Shown: positions 37,397 through 50,250, counted from the stretch's first letter. The stretch: 64,000 nt of DNA from Acanthacorydalis orientalis (GCA_034766995.1 CM068316.1:21824090-21888089); one strand, 5' to 3'. Notes: a model not told the origin generated them from the sequence alone. Numbers and translations are program-made.

Positions 37397-38174
37397 AGTA
37401 ATAACTTATAAATTATTACACATTACTGTTTATTTCAGTGTTTTATACCAACACAGTTCTGGAAATGTGGCTAAATTCACATTCAAAAGTGAGTTATTTC
37501 CTAAGTTTACAGACCACAAAAATGTCTGATCAAAAATGTTCAGTAAATATGATAAATGATTATTGATCACTGCATATTTACCAAAGGAGATTTATGGCAC
37601 AGAGAAATCTTACTTATTTAAAATTTAATCTTCTTTACATATCAATAATTATATGTAAATTTACTTCCTTAACGCATCCCCATTCACCTGTGACAGTATT
37701 TTGTACATTTGAAAAATTGTTAATTCTATGTCGTTTGAGACAACTATATGCATTGCATACATGCATTTTAATTTTTGGCGAATTTAAATAGTTTAAAATA
37801 TATTTAATATTATTAATATTTATATTTTCGTGGTGTCTATTTAATGAAAGAAAATACTTTTTTTCATATAAAGTTTTATTGTTCTATTTTGACTAAATCT
37901 ATATTCTAAGAAGTTGTTATGCTAAAATACAAAATAGTTTAATGAAAAGCAGTTTAGATTATATAGTACGTTGTTCTAGTCGTGAAGGATATCGAATAGC
38001 ATTTATTTTTCTGTAGATTTTTATGAAATTTCATCCCTCAAATATAATTTCAAATAATATTTCAGCTAGTACTGTACTGAAGAATGTTTTATGTAGGCTA
38101 TAATGCATTTTTTTTATTACTTTGTATATGATATCCACTATTGTTGATAATTTTAAATTATTTAATTTAAATTT

Positions 38175-38177
<3 letters not shown>

Positions 38178-38235
<58 letters not shown>

Positions 38236-38330
38236 TGAAAGAGGTATATTTAATTATAAATTTTTCAAATATACACACGTATATATGTATATGTGTGTAT
38301 ATATATACATATGTGTATGTATATATATGT

Positions 38331-38395
<65 letters not shown>

Positions 38396-38497
38396 TTATG
38401 TGCGTTTCTTGTGATTAAAAAGACAAAGATATACAATTTATTTCACAAAATAATGTGCTCTTTTTCATATAACATTTTAAATTCATGGACATACGAG

Positions 38498-38534
<37 letters not shown>
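38178..38534. repeat. (TA)n and (GA)n microsatellite cluster
   Basis: (TA)n passes into (GA)n at 38178-38236; a mixed TA/TG block and a long TA run follow at 38275-38392; a second TA-to-GA transition lies at 38498-38534. Long YIYIY/SLSLSL-type open frames here are repeat artefacts. Confidence 0.93.
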
Positions 38535-38549
38535 TGACAAAATTTTGTG

Positions 38550-38629
38550 ACAAAACTGGAGTAGCTGTATGTATAGGAGTAGGGTTTTGTAAGTACGGTG
38601 TGTACAAGTGCGTGTGTAGGTTTTATATA
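38550..38629 (+). repeat. dispersed repeat R1, left piece of split copy
   Basis: It shares TATAGGAGT, AGTACGGTGTGTAC and TTTTATATA, in the same order and spacing, with 53270-53345. The copy is interrupted at 38630 by a mariner and resumes at 39125. Confidence 0.6.
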
Positions 38630-39124
38630 CGAGGGTTGTCCCAGAAGTACCCGACCCAACAAAGAAAACACCAAAATTTTGGAAAAAAATATATTTATTT
38701 TTCAATATAATCTCCTTTCAGCTGTATACACTTTTCCCAGCGATGTTCAATAAGTTCGATACCCTTTTTATAATAAGAACTGTCTTGCTCCTCAAAATAC
38801 CCATTAATTGCCGGCATCACTTCTTCATCGTTGGGAAATCTTTGACCACTGAGCCATTTTTTCAAGTTTGGGAACAGAAAATAAGCCGAGGGGGCTAAAT
38901 CTGGAGAATAGTGTGCATGAGGTAGCAATTCAAACTTTAATTCATTAATTTTGGCCATTGCAATAACGGATTTGTGTGCTGGTGCATTGTCTTGATGAAA
39001 CAACACTTTCTTCTTAGCCAAATGCGGCCGTTTTTGCTTGATTTCTTCGCTCAAATGTTGCAATAAGTTCGCATAATACTCGCCGTTGATAGTTTTTCCT
39101 TTTTCAAGATAGTCAATGAAAGTA
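38630..39124 (-). mobile_element. 3' half of a mariner inserted in repeat R1
   Basis: The terminus CGAGGGTTGTCCCAGAAGTA follows a TA at 38628-38629. The minus-strand frame encodes the C-terminal half of a mariner transposase: FIDYLEKGKTINGEYY, KKKVLFHQDNAPAHKS (second catalytic Asp), ELLPHAHYSPDLAPSAYFLF, then GIELIEHRWEKCIQLKGDYI. In the last catalytic motif the usual PSDY is PSAY, so the third Asp is lost. The frame runs on at its N-terminal side into R1 sequence (MYLLDDCTECT), a chance fusion at the truncation point. The 5' half of the element is gone. Confidence 0.88.
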
Positions 39125-39355
39125 CATTCAGTACAGTCATCTAACAAATACAACGCAAGTATTGCACGGCGGTAAATTCAAATTATCTCTCTAACAGAAC
39201 GCATAGCATAAAATTTATATTTATACCAAATATATAGAGTATCGTTTACTAGTAAAATAGAGTTTACCAGGAAAGAAATATTTTAAAAAAATATTCTATA
39301 TTTACAGCTCGCAAGTTTCACTAAAATTGCGTGTGGTCTCACTCACATACATTTT
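39125..39355 (+). repeat. dispersed repeat R1, right piece of split copy
   Basis: It aligns colinearly with 53590-53812. Shared blocks include ATTCAGTACAGTCA, ATTGCACG.CGG.AAATTCAAAT, GCATA..ATAAAATTTATAT, AAATAGAGTTTA and TCTATATTTACA, and the pair ends in a similar TCTCAC.CACA.A motif. Confidence 0.75.
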
Positions 39356-39479
39356 TTTCGTATGAATGTATTTGATTAAATTAAGTTGTATTTTACAGAT
39401 AATTTCATTACTTTTTTTCTTTTAATTAATTTTTAAAAATAATAGATTTTAAATGACTCGCTTTTCTTAAGACATGCTC

Positions 39480-40470
39480 TATATCTTAGCAAAAAGTTGT
39501 TCATGACTGATTGAAGAGTTGCACGTAGAATTCCCTCAATCATTGTGGTGTGATCGCTTGCTTCAGCCTATTAATATTGGTTAGTCTGGTACACCACTTG
39601 ATTATAAGAGCCTCACAAAAAAATCTGTTGAATGGTGATCTTGTGCCTCACGAAATGTGTGGTTGCGTGAAATTAATTTGTAGAAAAATTTTTGTTCGTA
39701 TGTTGCCATTAAGTCTCTAGTGATGTGAGTTGTTGTTGTGCCCCGTCTTACTAAAAAAATCTTCCAGTATGTTTACATTCCGTTCTTCATTCACAGTAAC
39801 TATGCGATTGTTTTCTTTGAAAAAATTATGGTCCGACAATACACTGTGATGAAACCACACACCATACAGTCACACGCTCTGGATTCAGTTTCATTTCATG
39901 AAGATCTTGTGGATTGTTATCACTCCATTTTCGACAATTTTGTTTGTTGATATTTCCGTTTAAATCGAAATGTGCTTCATCAGACATAAAAAGGTCGTTT
40001 ATAAAGCTATTGTCCTCTTCCACAATTTGAAGCACCTTGTTGCAAAACTCTAAGTGAACAGGCATGTCTGTTGGACCCATCTTACTTGCGACTTGAATTT
40101 TATAAAGAAACAAGTCTAAATTCTTATAAAATATTATCATTATTGAACCTCTGCTAATACCCATTTGAGCTGATAAATTTCTTATTGAATGCTTGGGATT
40201 TTCTTGTAAGGCGAAAGCTATAGAGGCTATTGTTTCATGTGTCCGAACTGTTAAATTTCTGCGATAGAATCTTCTTCAGACTGTCCTATACTCGTTAAAA
40301 ATTTTAACAAGTCGATTTATCGTTCATCTGCTTGGAGGTGTGTGGTGAAACTCGCGCCTAAACTCTCAGTACAGCAATTATAGACCCCAAGCGATGATAT
40401 CGGCACACTATCCAAATTCTGGTTTCATCATCCTAATTATCCATTTTCATAAATTTTAAAGACCAATCTG
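39480..40470 (-). mobile_element. degenerate Tc1-like transposon
   Basis: Minus-strand pieces in order are a helix-turn-helix part (NPKHSIRNLSAQMGISRGS, about 40200-40140), then LEFCNKVLQIVEEDNSFIND and LFMSDEAHFDLNGNINKQNC (first catalytic Asp in SDEAHF), RVTVWCVVSSQCIVGP (39826), then frameshifted remnants around a DGA (second Asp region) and TDFFV (third). The VNKQNCR.W context marks the Tc1-like group with long DDE ORFs that is common in insects. Multiple stops make it a pseudogene. Terminal repeats were not resolved; the 5' side ends against a (TA)n array at 40553. Confidence 0.75.
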
Positions 40471-40550
40471 CAAATAGAAAAAAGTATTGAAAATATTGAA
40501 TGCAAAAGAAGTTATTTAATTTCTTTTCGGTACCACGATTCTTTGACTAG

Positions 40551-40552
<2 letters not shown>

Positions 40553-40629
<77 letters not shown>

Positions 40630-40702
40630 ATATATATATATACACACAAATACATAAGTGTTCTTTATTGTATGTATTATAATTGAATTTATATTAAATT
40701 CA

Positions 40703-40760
<58 letters not shown>
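40553..40760. repeat. two long (TA)n arrays
   Basis: Pure TA runs at 40553-40643, with one TGTATG interruption, and at 40709-40760, separated by about 65 bases. Confidence 0.95.
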
Positions 40761-40762
<2 letters not shown>

Positions 40763-40769
40763 GTTTTTT

Positions 40770-43640
40770 TTCAAATAAAAATGTATTTTTAAACATGTCT
40801 ATTAATGGACACACTTTTGAATTGTTTGTTAATTCATTGTGTAATATGAACTTAACATAAACAATTAAAGCTATTTTAGGAAAACATTTAGTATTCATTA
40901 AACGTTTTTTAAAAGTTAGAAACGGATTTCAGTCTGTTGAATAAGAGTTACCAGGTCGGTTTATTTCCATACAAGTTATATAACATGAATATAAACATAG
41001 ACAAATACAGAATTTTTACTATAAATAAAAAAAAACGTTTCTTGATAAATGAATATTTTCTGAAAGAAAAGAACAATATTTTCGAATCGTTGATTAAAAC
41101 TATTTGTCTATAACATTGTATGAATACAAAAGGTGATAATTAGACTATGACGATATTAGGAAAGTATTTATTATTCTAAAGATGTTTTTGAAATTTAGAA
41201 ATAAAGTTAATCCTGCCGATTAAATGATTTGAGTTTGAATAGTTTACGTATATATGTTATATAATATCAATTAAATAAAAAAAATAAAATTATGCTAGTT
41301 TAAGGAAATTTATCTTGTTAAATCTTAATTTTTTTAAGCAAGTTAGAACATTTTCGAAAAATTGTCTTCCACTTGTTGAATAATTTCTTGATTTCTTGTA
41401 TATAAAAATATAAAATTCAGTAAACGTATTTTGTAATTATATTGAATATTTATTATTTTATTTTAAAAGAAATCTATGTCTATTTATAAATGTGATTAAA
41501 ACAAAATAAAAAAAATTGTCTGCAGTACACCAAAATAAGACAAGACACATTTAACTGATTCGTTGTACCGTATTACTAATAAAAAACTGCTACTCAGTAT
41601 AAGACAATTTTTATTATTTTATTATTGTAAACCATTCTAAAATTAAATATTATTTTCCAAAATCATTTTAAAGTATTTGGTATAATGTTTTCCGCCTTCA
41701 AAATAAATACAGTAACCTAAAGGTTTATGATTGTAACGTGTCAAAAAACGCTTAAAAATTACATTATCCATTATATTGAAAGCACGGTATCAAAGTGAGA
41801 CCTACCGATTGGATGAAGTCGAGATATATTGATGTTATTTTTTATTAATTGCCCGCCAGCTTATTTATCTAAACTGTGACAATAGCGCAAGCACCAAATA
41901 TAGTTTAATGTTGTCAAATATAACTACTTTTCTGTAATATGGTTTTAGTGAGTGAGAGTAACTATTTATTGAATTTTAAAATGATATATTCTGTGTAACA
42001 GTGATTTTATTGTTCAATAATATTTAAATATCTAATAAATCAATTATTTTTCTTATAGTACAAATGTTTCTTAGTATCGAATTTGTAAAACCTATAAAAT
42101 TAAATTATTCGAAAAAGAGAGTAACTAGCGAAATATTGGTACAAACGTCAAAATCCGTTACTTGAAATCTGCTTGTCCCCTCTAGGTGATCGATTAAGTA
42201 TCGGGAGTTATGCAAAAAAGCACTTTTTATTTGTCATTATTTAAACAATAGAAAATAAATTTTATTAATCAGTTATTTCCTCCTAATTCCAGAAAACCGA
42301 TTGATTTTAACGACTACGAAAGAAATATTATATATGAATTTAAAAATTGAACGTTCTTTGATAGTAATTATTAATGCTTATTAAAATAATTTATAAAATA
42401 ATCTGCACTGGGCAACAAAAAACCAAATGTGTAACATGAAATTTCTTCGTTAAATGATGAAAAAATAATATTTGATTTCTTGTTTTAAAAGGGCGCAATA
42501 GCATGCCAACATTCTCTATAATGCTTTACATTACAAATAATACATTTGCATTAAAACTTTTAAATTGATTCTTTTTTCTTATTTAATTTTTCTATATTTA
42601 ATATTTTTCTATTAATAACTTTTCAGTTTTAGCGGAAGAATTTTACTAAAATTTTAATTTTACTGATGAAATATTTGTTGCTGTATTCAAATAATAACAA
42701 TGAATATTTTTCTGATTAATTCATGATTTCTGGAAGATAATAGGCTTGTAATAGGGGTTTAAATATCAATAGATATTAACGTGTAATATTTATTAAAATT
42801 TATTTCGAAACTAAATCATTCGATGCACTATCTGGTGGATAAATTAAAAAAACATACGAGTAGGTTGTTTTGGTTGTCAGTTAATGTAATTTTGGATACG
42901 ACAGAGAGTTTAAATGTAGTAAATTATAGTTTTTTTTTATGAAAAATTAAAATAAAATATTTGTTTGTGTTTATGGTTGTGAAAGTAGTGTGATAAAATG
43001 ACAATCAATTTTGATTATTTCTCGAAGTCGAATATAAAATTTGTCAGTCTGGCAAGGAAGAAATCATTATTTTTTGTGAAGTTTTTTTTTAAATGCGAAG
43101 TGTAGAAGAAAAAAAATATAATTTGATGAATATTACTATAGATGCTATAATCTACATTTCACAATGAGTAACGTGTCGGGCATTTAATAAATTTTGTCTA
43201 TCCATAAACGTTTTATTTTTTTTTTAGAAAAAATAAAATTACACTTTCTTGTACAGATACTCGTACTTTGTTAAATATTGATTATGTTAAAATTTCATTT
43301 TGGCAAAGAAACTTATCAGTTGAAGGGACTAACTGATTAAATATTAGTATTTCAATTTACACTTTTAGTTTATTCTCATTAGTTAGTTTTCACTAATAGG
43401 AGATAAAGTATAAATCATATACTCATTGAAGTTCCCCCCACTACAAGAACGAACATTTTTTCTCTTAAAATATTGGTATATATAGATATATTCTCACATT
43501 CGCTAAATTTCATTATTTATAATTAAATTATTTTGTTATATATCAATACCTTACATTTTTTTAATAAACTGACGGAATAATTATCTTTCTGTATATAAAA
43601 AATGATTCAATCTTAAAATTTCCAACATATTTTTTTTATT
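40770..43640. other. AT-rich DNA without recognised gene or element
   Basis: Both strands give only short frames. Slightly less AT-biased patches near 41690-41900 and 42120-42200 could not be assigned. It is consistent with deep intron or intergenic sequence. Confidence 0.4.
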
Positions 43641-44130
43641 TTTCGTGTAGACTACCTCCTCGCAACGCCGCTCCCCTCGCTACACTCAACAAGTAGCATG
43701 TTAATTATTTCCATTCCCGATCAACAATGATTGGTTGATGGATATTGCGTGGTCTCTGTTTTGATTGGTTGATATCAGACACATGTATGTAGTAGATCTC
43801 TCACGATGTGTAACGAAAGAAGTGTATACGATTTCAATGTAAAACTGATGATATTTATTCAAAATATTGTATCCACTGAAGCTTTGAAGCAAAAAAGTGT
43901 TATACATTTTAATATTGTATTTTGTTGTTAATTTTTATAAAATTATCCAATCAAAATTTTACGACTTATATTTTACGTATATTATTTGTGCGTATAATTT
44001 GTTAATTTCTGTTATTTGTTAGGAGAGAGAGAGAGCGTTTTCGTGTGTGTGTGTGTGGGGAGGGGAAGGTGAAGCTCTTCCGGGGCTCGATGAGTGTAGC
44101 GAGTAAGGGGTAGAACCCCCCGGTATTTTA
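43641..44130. other. GC-richer patches bearing inverted GAGTGTAGCGAG
   Basis: CTCGCTACACTC at about 43676 is repeated inverted as GAGTGTAGCGAG at about 44092, both in C/G-rich surroundings (CCTCGCAACGCCGCTCCCCT and GGGGTAGAACCCCCCGG). This could be the ends of a ~0.45-kb foldback or MITE-like element, but the arms are short and irregular. Confidence 0.35.
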
Positions 44131-44254
44131 TTAGGTTGGTAGAAAAAGAATTTCGGTTTATGACTTTCCAATTCATTTGTGGTTTAGAACTGTTGGATGA
44201 CTACACAATCAGTGCAGAATGAGCAGTTACTTGTCGTGCAACAAGAACCAACTA
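44131..44254. repeat. partial tandem duplicate of a mariner terminus
   Basis: TTAGGTTGGTAGAAAAAGAA followed by TTTCGGTTTATGAC at 44131 is repeated, diverged, at 44255 (TTAGGTTCCTAGAAAAATAA). The homology continues to GAACTGTTRGATGA in both copies. Confidence 0.7.
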
Positions 44255-44813
44255 TTAGGTTCCTAGAAAAATAATTGCGGTTTATGACCTTTAAATTCAT
44301 ATACATTTTTATGATTTTTTGATTTTCTTAGCTGTTTTAAGTAGCCCAGAACTGTTAGATGATTTACGCTTAACTTTTGTGCAAATTCTCGAACTGTTGT
44401 GGGTAGTTCTGATTCAGTTGGTCGTTATGAACTGAAGAAGGACGCCCACGACCTTTTTCGTCTTTAAGGCTCTCGCCCCCAGCATGAAATTTTTGGATCC
44501 AACTTTGCACTGCACATTCCTTAACAGTACCCATACCAAAAGTATTGTTTAGTTTACGAGCAGTTTTTGCCGCTTTACCACCCGTTTTGAACTCACAAAA
44601 TGTTGATCTTATTTGTTTCTTTTCCATTTTTAATTCAATAGCCCAAGTTGAAACAAAATTAATAATAAAATGAAAGTCGATGTTACCAAAATTTAGACCG
44701 AAAAATACACTTTAAAATGATATTAATATAAATACGATGAAATGACACTTTCATCGACAAAAATTAAAGTTAGAATTCAGAAAACCAAAACGGCGTTTAT
44801 TTTCTAGCAATAT
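44255..44813 (-). mobile_element. internally deleted mariner, N-terminal part retained
   Basis: The terminus TTAGGTTCCTAGAAAAATAA (44255) pairs with an imperfect inverted end near 44813 (TTGCTAGAAAATAAACGC inward). The minus-strand ORF 44627-44370 starts MEKKQIRSTFCEFKTGGKAA and contains NNTFGMGTVKECAVQSWIQK then GGESLKDEKGRGRPS and NDQLNQ, the helix-turn-helix and GRPS linker of mariner transposases. The catalytic two-thirds is deleted and the left terminus follows directly. The family differs from the other mariners in the window by its ends. Confidence 0.8.
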
Positions 44814-44814
44814 A

Positions 44815-44995
44815 ATACATGTTTTGTATTTATAAAGTTTATTTACTATTTAATATATATTTTTCACAATACTTATCAAGCAGTTTTGTATTTATCTATT
44901 TAAAATATAAAATTGCTTAGTAAAAAAATACTAAACTTTATTCTTTTCTTTTTATGTGAATATTTTACAAAACGATTGGATTAGTACTTTCTTTA

Positions 44996-45050
<55 letters not shown>

Positions 45051-45271
45051 CGTTTATAATGTTAAGTTCAAATACCGTTAAATTCGAATGGTACATTCTT
45101 CGGTAAATTGTGAACAACTATTTTAACATTGATTTGATTTAAAAGTTAAATTTATGAGATTTAAGTCTTTAAAGGTATAAGATGACAAATTGTGCGTTTT
45201 TGATTTTCATTTTTTACTGAAATAATATCTAAAATAAATATTTGAAAGTTTCGTCATATTTTTGTATATAC

Positions 45272-45334
<63 letters not shown>

Positions 45335-45960
45335 TAAATAGAATTGATGAACTTACTGAATTCTCGCAGATTCACATTATGATTTTATTAAGATTAGTCT
45401 AATTTCTCACTTGTATTAGTCGACAAATAAGATTGTTCAACTGGAATTATACGTTAGAAGAATTGGCGATTTTCTTTTTCTATACATGTTTTAATAATAT
45501 TACAAAAGTAAATACAAATGAAATGAATACTTTTACGTTTCTTTTTTATTATAGTTTATGGAGTTATAATATTTTGTTCAAAAAGGAGATATATAAATAT
45601 ATTTCAAAAAATAGGAGACACTAAATATCTTATGACAAAAATGTAAATATTATTAAGAGAAATAAATATTTACTGTAAAAATTTTTTTTTACTCTATAAA
45701 GAAACTTAATTACTTACTGAAGATCTCTAGTGAAAATAAAATGTAATGACCTATAGTAATAATGGTAATTTACAAACAGATGATGAAATCATATTTGTAC
45801 AATTTAAGAATGTGCAATAATTTATATGATTATTTCTAATTAACTTCGGTCACAAAATATATCTCTTGTTTGAATTAAATATTTTATGTATGTTCTTAAA
45901 ATTGTTTACAAGAGAATGGGGTGTTAATAGTTTTTATTCAACTTTTTTTAGAATTCACTA
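44815..45960. other. AT-rich DNA with two (TA)n arrays
   Basis: TA microsatellites lie at 44999-45049 and 45277-45330. The remaining sequence shows no recognised gene. Confidence 0.5.
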
Positions 45961-45961
45961 C

Positions 45962-46284
<323 letters not shown>

Positions 46285-46433
46285 TTTTTTCTTATACATT
46301 TATTTTTTTAATTCTTGTATATTTAACATTTGATATTTATATTTAAAAAAACTTGTTTTTATGATTTCGATTTTTAATATTTAAAACAATTAATTGTCTT
46401 TCAAGTTTGAGTAGTCTTTTAACATTGTAACAG

Positions 46434-46438
<5 letters not shown>

Positions 46439-46514
<76 letters not shown>
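46439..46514. repeat. (TA)n microsatellite ending at a mariner terminus
   Basis: A pure TA run of about 37 units, directly abutting the mariner at 46513. Confidence 0.95.
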
Positions 46515-46517
<3 letters not shown>

Positions 46518-47402
46518 TGCTGATTATTTAATTCGCGAAACGGTGCTCTATTTTTAAATACCGCACGACCTTCGGACTACAACCGCTATGTGCGCTTCAT
46601 TTGGGCTTAGTAAATTGATTTCTTAGTCCCTGCGGCAACTATTGTGGTGCCAATGTGCAAGTTGTTGTCGTTGTGTTATGGATGATTTACAGTATTTGGA
46701 ACAATTTGGGAGGGAGGAACTGACCTTTTTGAACCGTGTAGTCACCGGGAGCATGGCATGGGTGTATCATTATGATCTGGAGACAAAACCATAATCTAGT
46801 TAGTTGAAGCATTCCGACTCCTTATAACTGAAAAACTGGTAAGCAAATGGTCCTTGCTTTTTTGATTGGAATGGAATTCTTTTGACTCGTTTCGTGCTAC
46901 CTTGGATAACAAGGAACAAGAAGAACTGTACCAAAGTCTTTAATGAGAAGCTTCGCTGTGTCATTCGAGAAAAACACCCGGAATTTTGCGAAAAGATTTC
47001 TTCATCATAAGGGGGCTTTTTCACTGTGGTCTTGTGTTCGGATAACGCAAGACCCTGCATAGCCTACCTTGTGCATTATGAAATTAACAAAAATGGAACG
47101 GAGGTCTTTCCACATCCTCCATATTCATCGGACCTGTCACTTTATTTTTTTTTTTTACGGATCAAAAATATTCTGAAGTCGAAGCGTTTTGGGTCCAATG
47201 AAGAGCTCCGTAAAGCCATAATGGCCGTTCTGCACTTCATAGCAAATAACAGGTTCCAGAAAACTTCCGATTTGTGTATAAGACAGTGACTGAAGATATT
47301 CACTTCAAAGGAAATATTTTTAAAAAAAATAACTGTGACATGATTTATTACATTAAGTTTATTTTTTTTGGCTCATTCTACGAATCAAATTATCAACCCT
47401 GG

Positions 47403-47404
<2 letters not shown>
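46513..47404 (+). mobile_element. degenerate mariner between two (TA)n arrays
   Basis: The left end ATGAATGCTGATTATTTAAT and the inverted right end (CCAGGGTTGATAATTTGATT inward) are imperfect terminal repeats related to those at 13391-14128. Plus-strand coding remnants are FLNRVVTGSMAWVYHYD (first catalytic motif, GDE changed to GSM), SDNARPCIAYLVHYE (second Asp kept), VFPHPPYSSDLSLYFFFLRI (third motif altered: SDY-type Asp not kept) and SKRFGSNEELRKAI. The N-terminal helix-turn-helix is missing. Confidence 0.8.
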
Positions 47405-47565
<161 letters not shown>

Positions 47566-47599
47566 TTATAATTATCATTACTATTATAGTAAAATGACT

Positions 47600-47898
47600 T
47601 GTTTTATTCCAGTCTAGTACAAAAAATATAAAATATATATAAAATTAAATATAAATTTTTAATCTGTATATTGTATATGCTGGACAATCTTTTTTTATTT
47701 GCTTGACGAAACATACAAACAATAAAATTATTTGGTCAACAAAGTTTAAGAAATAGCAATTGAATTATTGTTTTTCAGCCGAACAAATGTCAATTATTTC
47801 GTAATAAAAGTACATTCCGATATATGTGTTATAAATTACCTATTTTTGACTTGACAATATTCTATTAGATTTATTATATTTAAATTACCCATTATATA

Positions 47899-47939
<41 letters not shown>

Positions 47940-48971
47940 TTTTATAAATATTTTTCTTTGTTTATATTTTTTTATAAATTTTGAGTCCATAAATAGTTAA
48001 TTAAATAGAAATAAGATTGTTATTTGAAGTAATAGGAATTCATATTCCAAATAATTATTTTTAATGCGTGACAAACTTCAATATATGTTGATAAAATGTT
48101 TTGTTTTATTTATGTATTTATTTGTGTAGTTAGTATGATTTTCAGATTATTGCAAAGAAATTTAGATAATAAAGTACTAGTAATAAATATCATTGCGTTA
48201 TCATTTTTTTTTTGTTTAAATAAATATTATTTATTTAAATATAAAAATAAAACGTAATAAATGTGTTATTTAATACATCTGAAAAGGAAGTTATTACAGA
48301 ATTGAACTTGTTTTAAATGCGTATGAAATTCTTCAACAGTGAGGCATTTACTCTGTTTTCTTTCAGTTATTTTGATATTTTTTAACAAATGTAGAATTAG
48401 AAATGTTTAACATATTTGAATTAATAATGTATTGATTACCTGTCTTATATAATAGACATAGGCCACTTTTTCGTCTTATATGAACCCTTAGTACTGAATA
48501 TAAAATATGATAAACTAAATGACAGAACTATACTGACTGCGTCGTGATAAAATAATAACTTAAAACATCTTGTTAGACTTCCAGCGTCTGTTAGATGATA
48601 TGCTTGATTGATTTTATGTTTCATAACAAACACAAAAAATCAATCTCTTATAGGAATTCTACATGATAATATATCACACATTCATATATTCTATCTTATA
48701 AATCTTGTGATGCGAAAGAAATGTTTTCCTTTAAAGTGAACACTTGGAAACCACATTTCACAGGATGTTATAACTGGTCAGCGTGTACTGGATAACTTAA
48801 CCATTGTTATGTTTTGAATGTCACGTCTGTGATATTTGATATACTGTATTTTAGAGTTCATTATTTTTTTCACATTGCTTTAAAGAATCCATATGAAGGA
48901 CATGGCATTAAATTTCTTGTTACAGTGATACGTAATTATAAATAAACAATTAATCTATTAAAATCATTTTC

Positions 48972-49010
<39 letters not shown>

Positions 49011-49069
49011 CAAATATTTAAACTGAAAAATAAATGTTTAATAGATTCATATCAATAGTAAGGTACATG
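47600..49069. other. AT-rich DNA with small TA arrays
   Basis: TA microsatellites lie at about 47899-47937 and 48975-49009. No gene or transposon was recognised. Confidence 0.45.
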
Positions 49070-49345
49070 CCAACCCTTTGAGTGTCAGTGGAAATTTTCA
49101 TACATTTACGAAAAATGTTGGTCAAGATTTTAAGCAAATATGCATGGTTAGAGAAAAAAAAATATATTTAACACATAACACATAAAAGTATGTGTGCATT
49201 AACGTTTGACGTCCTTTTTATGAAGCAAAGTTGATTTTTTAATGAGTTATAGCAGTTAGAAAACCGAGGAGTGATGTATCGCTCTTGGCACTGTTCACAA
49301 ATGTATGAAGGAGTTATATATCGCTCTTTGGCACACAAAGGGTTA
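49070..49345. mobile_element. piggyBac-type MITE
   Basis: The left end CCAACCCTTTGAGTGTCAGT and right end (inward AACCCTTTGTGTGCCAAAG, ending in TTAA at 49342-49345) match as short inverted repeats. TTAACCCTTTG-type ends with a TTAA target are characteristic of piggyBac elements; the left TTAA appears mutated to CCAA. ATGTATGAAGGAGTTATATA and GATGTATCGCTCTTGGCA form internal near-duplicates by the right end. There is no coding sequence. Confidence 0.6.
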
Positions 49346-49924
49346 AAGTTTTATGTTATATAGTCATATTTTCAGATAACATTATGTAGGTGATCTATGT
49401 AGGTTTCCATACAAATCGCAAAAGACTGTTAGTTTTTTTTATCACCATACCATGCTGTTAAATTTGTAATTTCGGCTGGATTTCTGTTCTTTGACAAAGA
49501 AATGCTGATTGGCGCACACTTTATTCTTTAAGTGCTCTTATAGAAAGAAATCATGTCTTGATAAATCTGAAGAGTATTACAGTGATTGCACATCTTGGAG
49601 GAGATACACTATGCTGATATTGAATTTCTTGTCTCCTTAGTTATGCTATAGTTATTCCATATTTAGCTGTATCCATAATATATAAATACGTGTTAATATA
49701 ACATTGGCGAAATTCTTAAATTGGCGAAATTTAGAAATTCTTATAACATCTACGTATGCGGGTCCGATATTACTCTTACTAACTGGTCATCAGTTTATAG
49801 AAATGGCCCGAGAATGCTGAATGCAGACCTTTACATAGCACCGGAAATTGTTGTGTTGAGGTTTTTGATGAAAGAAGTGCAGATTTTCTGGTTGTCAATA
49901 TCTACAATACTGTCTATGCAAATA
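49346..49924. other. unassigned stretch with weak coding look
   Basis: It is slightly richer in G+C than its surroundings. A short open frame (49721-49972) has a protein-like middle part (NWSSVYRNGPRMLNADLYIA), but it runs into the neighbouring mariner end and I know no family for it. It may be a relic of a mobile element. Confidence 0.3.
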
Positions 49925-50250
49925 CGAGGGTGGGATGAAAAAAGTGTCCAGCCCAGGAAGAAAAAAAAATAAAAGATTGAGCGAAAAATGATTTTATTTT
50001 TCGACATAGACTCCTTTTAACCCAATACACTTATCCCACCAATATTCAGCCTTTATTCCATCCTTATAGGCCTTATTCGTCAGCTCTTCAAAATAGGCGA
50101 TTGGATTTGTAGTCACTTCGAAATCTCACGCATACTTTTACTAGCTTGAAACTATTTTATGTTCGGGAACAAACTAAAGTTCGACGGGGCTAATTCTGGC
50201 AAGTAGGCTGTTTTGATGGCTCGTAAGCCATCAATTCGAATTTAGTTCAA
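49925..50250 (-). mobile_element. 3' fragment of a mariner
   Basis: The end CGAGGGTGGGATGAAAAAAG after a TA resembles the terminus at 38630. The minus strand encodes pieces of the mariner C-terminus across frameshifts: YFEELTNKAYKDGIKA, WWDKCIGLKGVYVEK and, further upstream, ELAPSNFSLFPNIK-like remnants. The 5' part is missing. Confidence 0.7.

Noticed and set aside
49721..49972. 83-codon open frame
   Set aside because: It runs through the mariner terminus at 49925 into a poly-A stretch, so it cannot be a native gene in this form.
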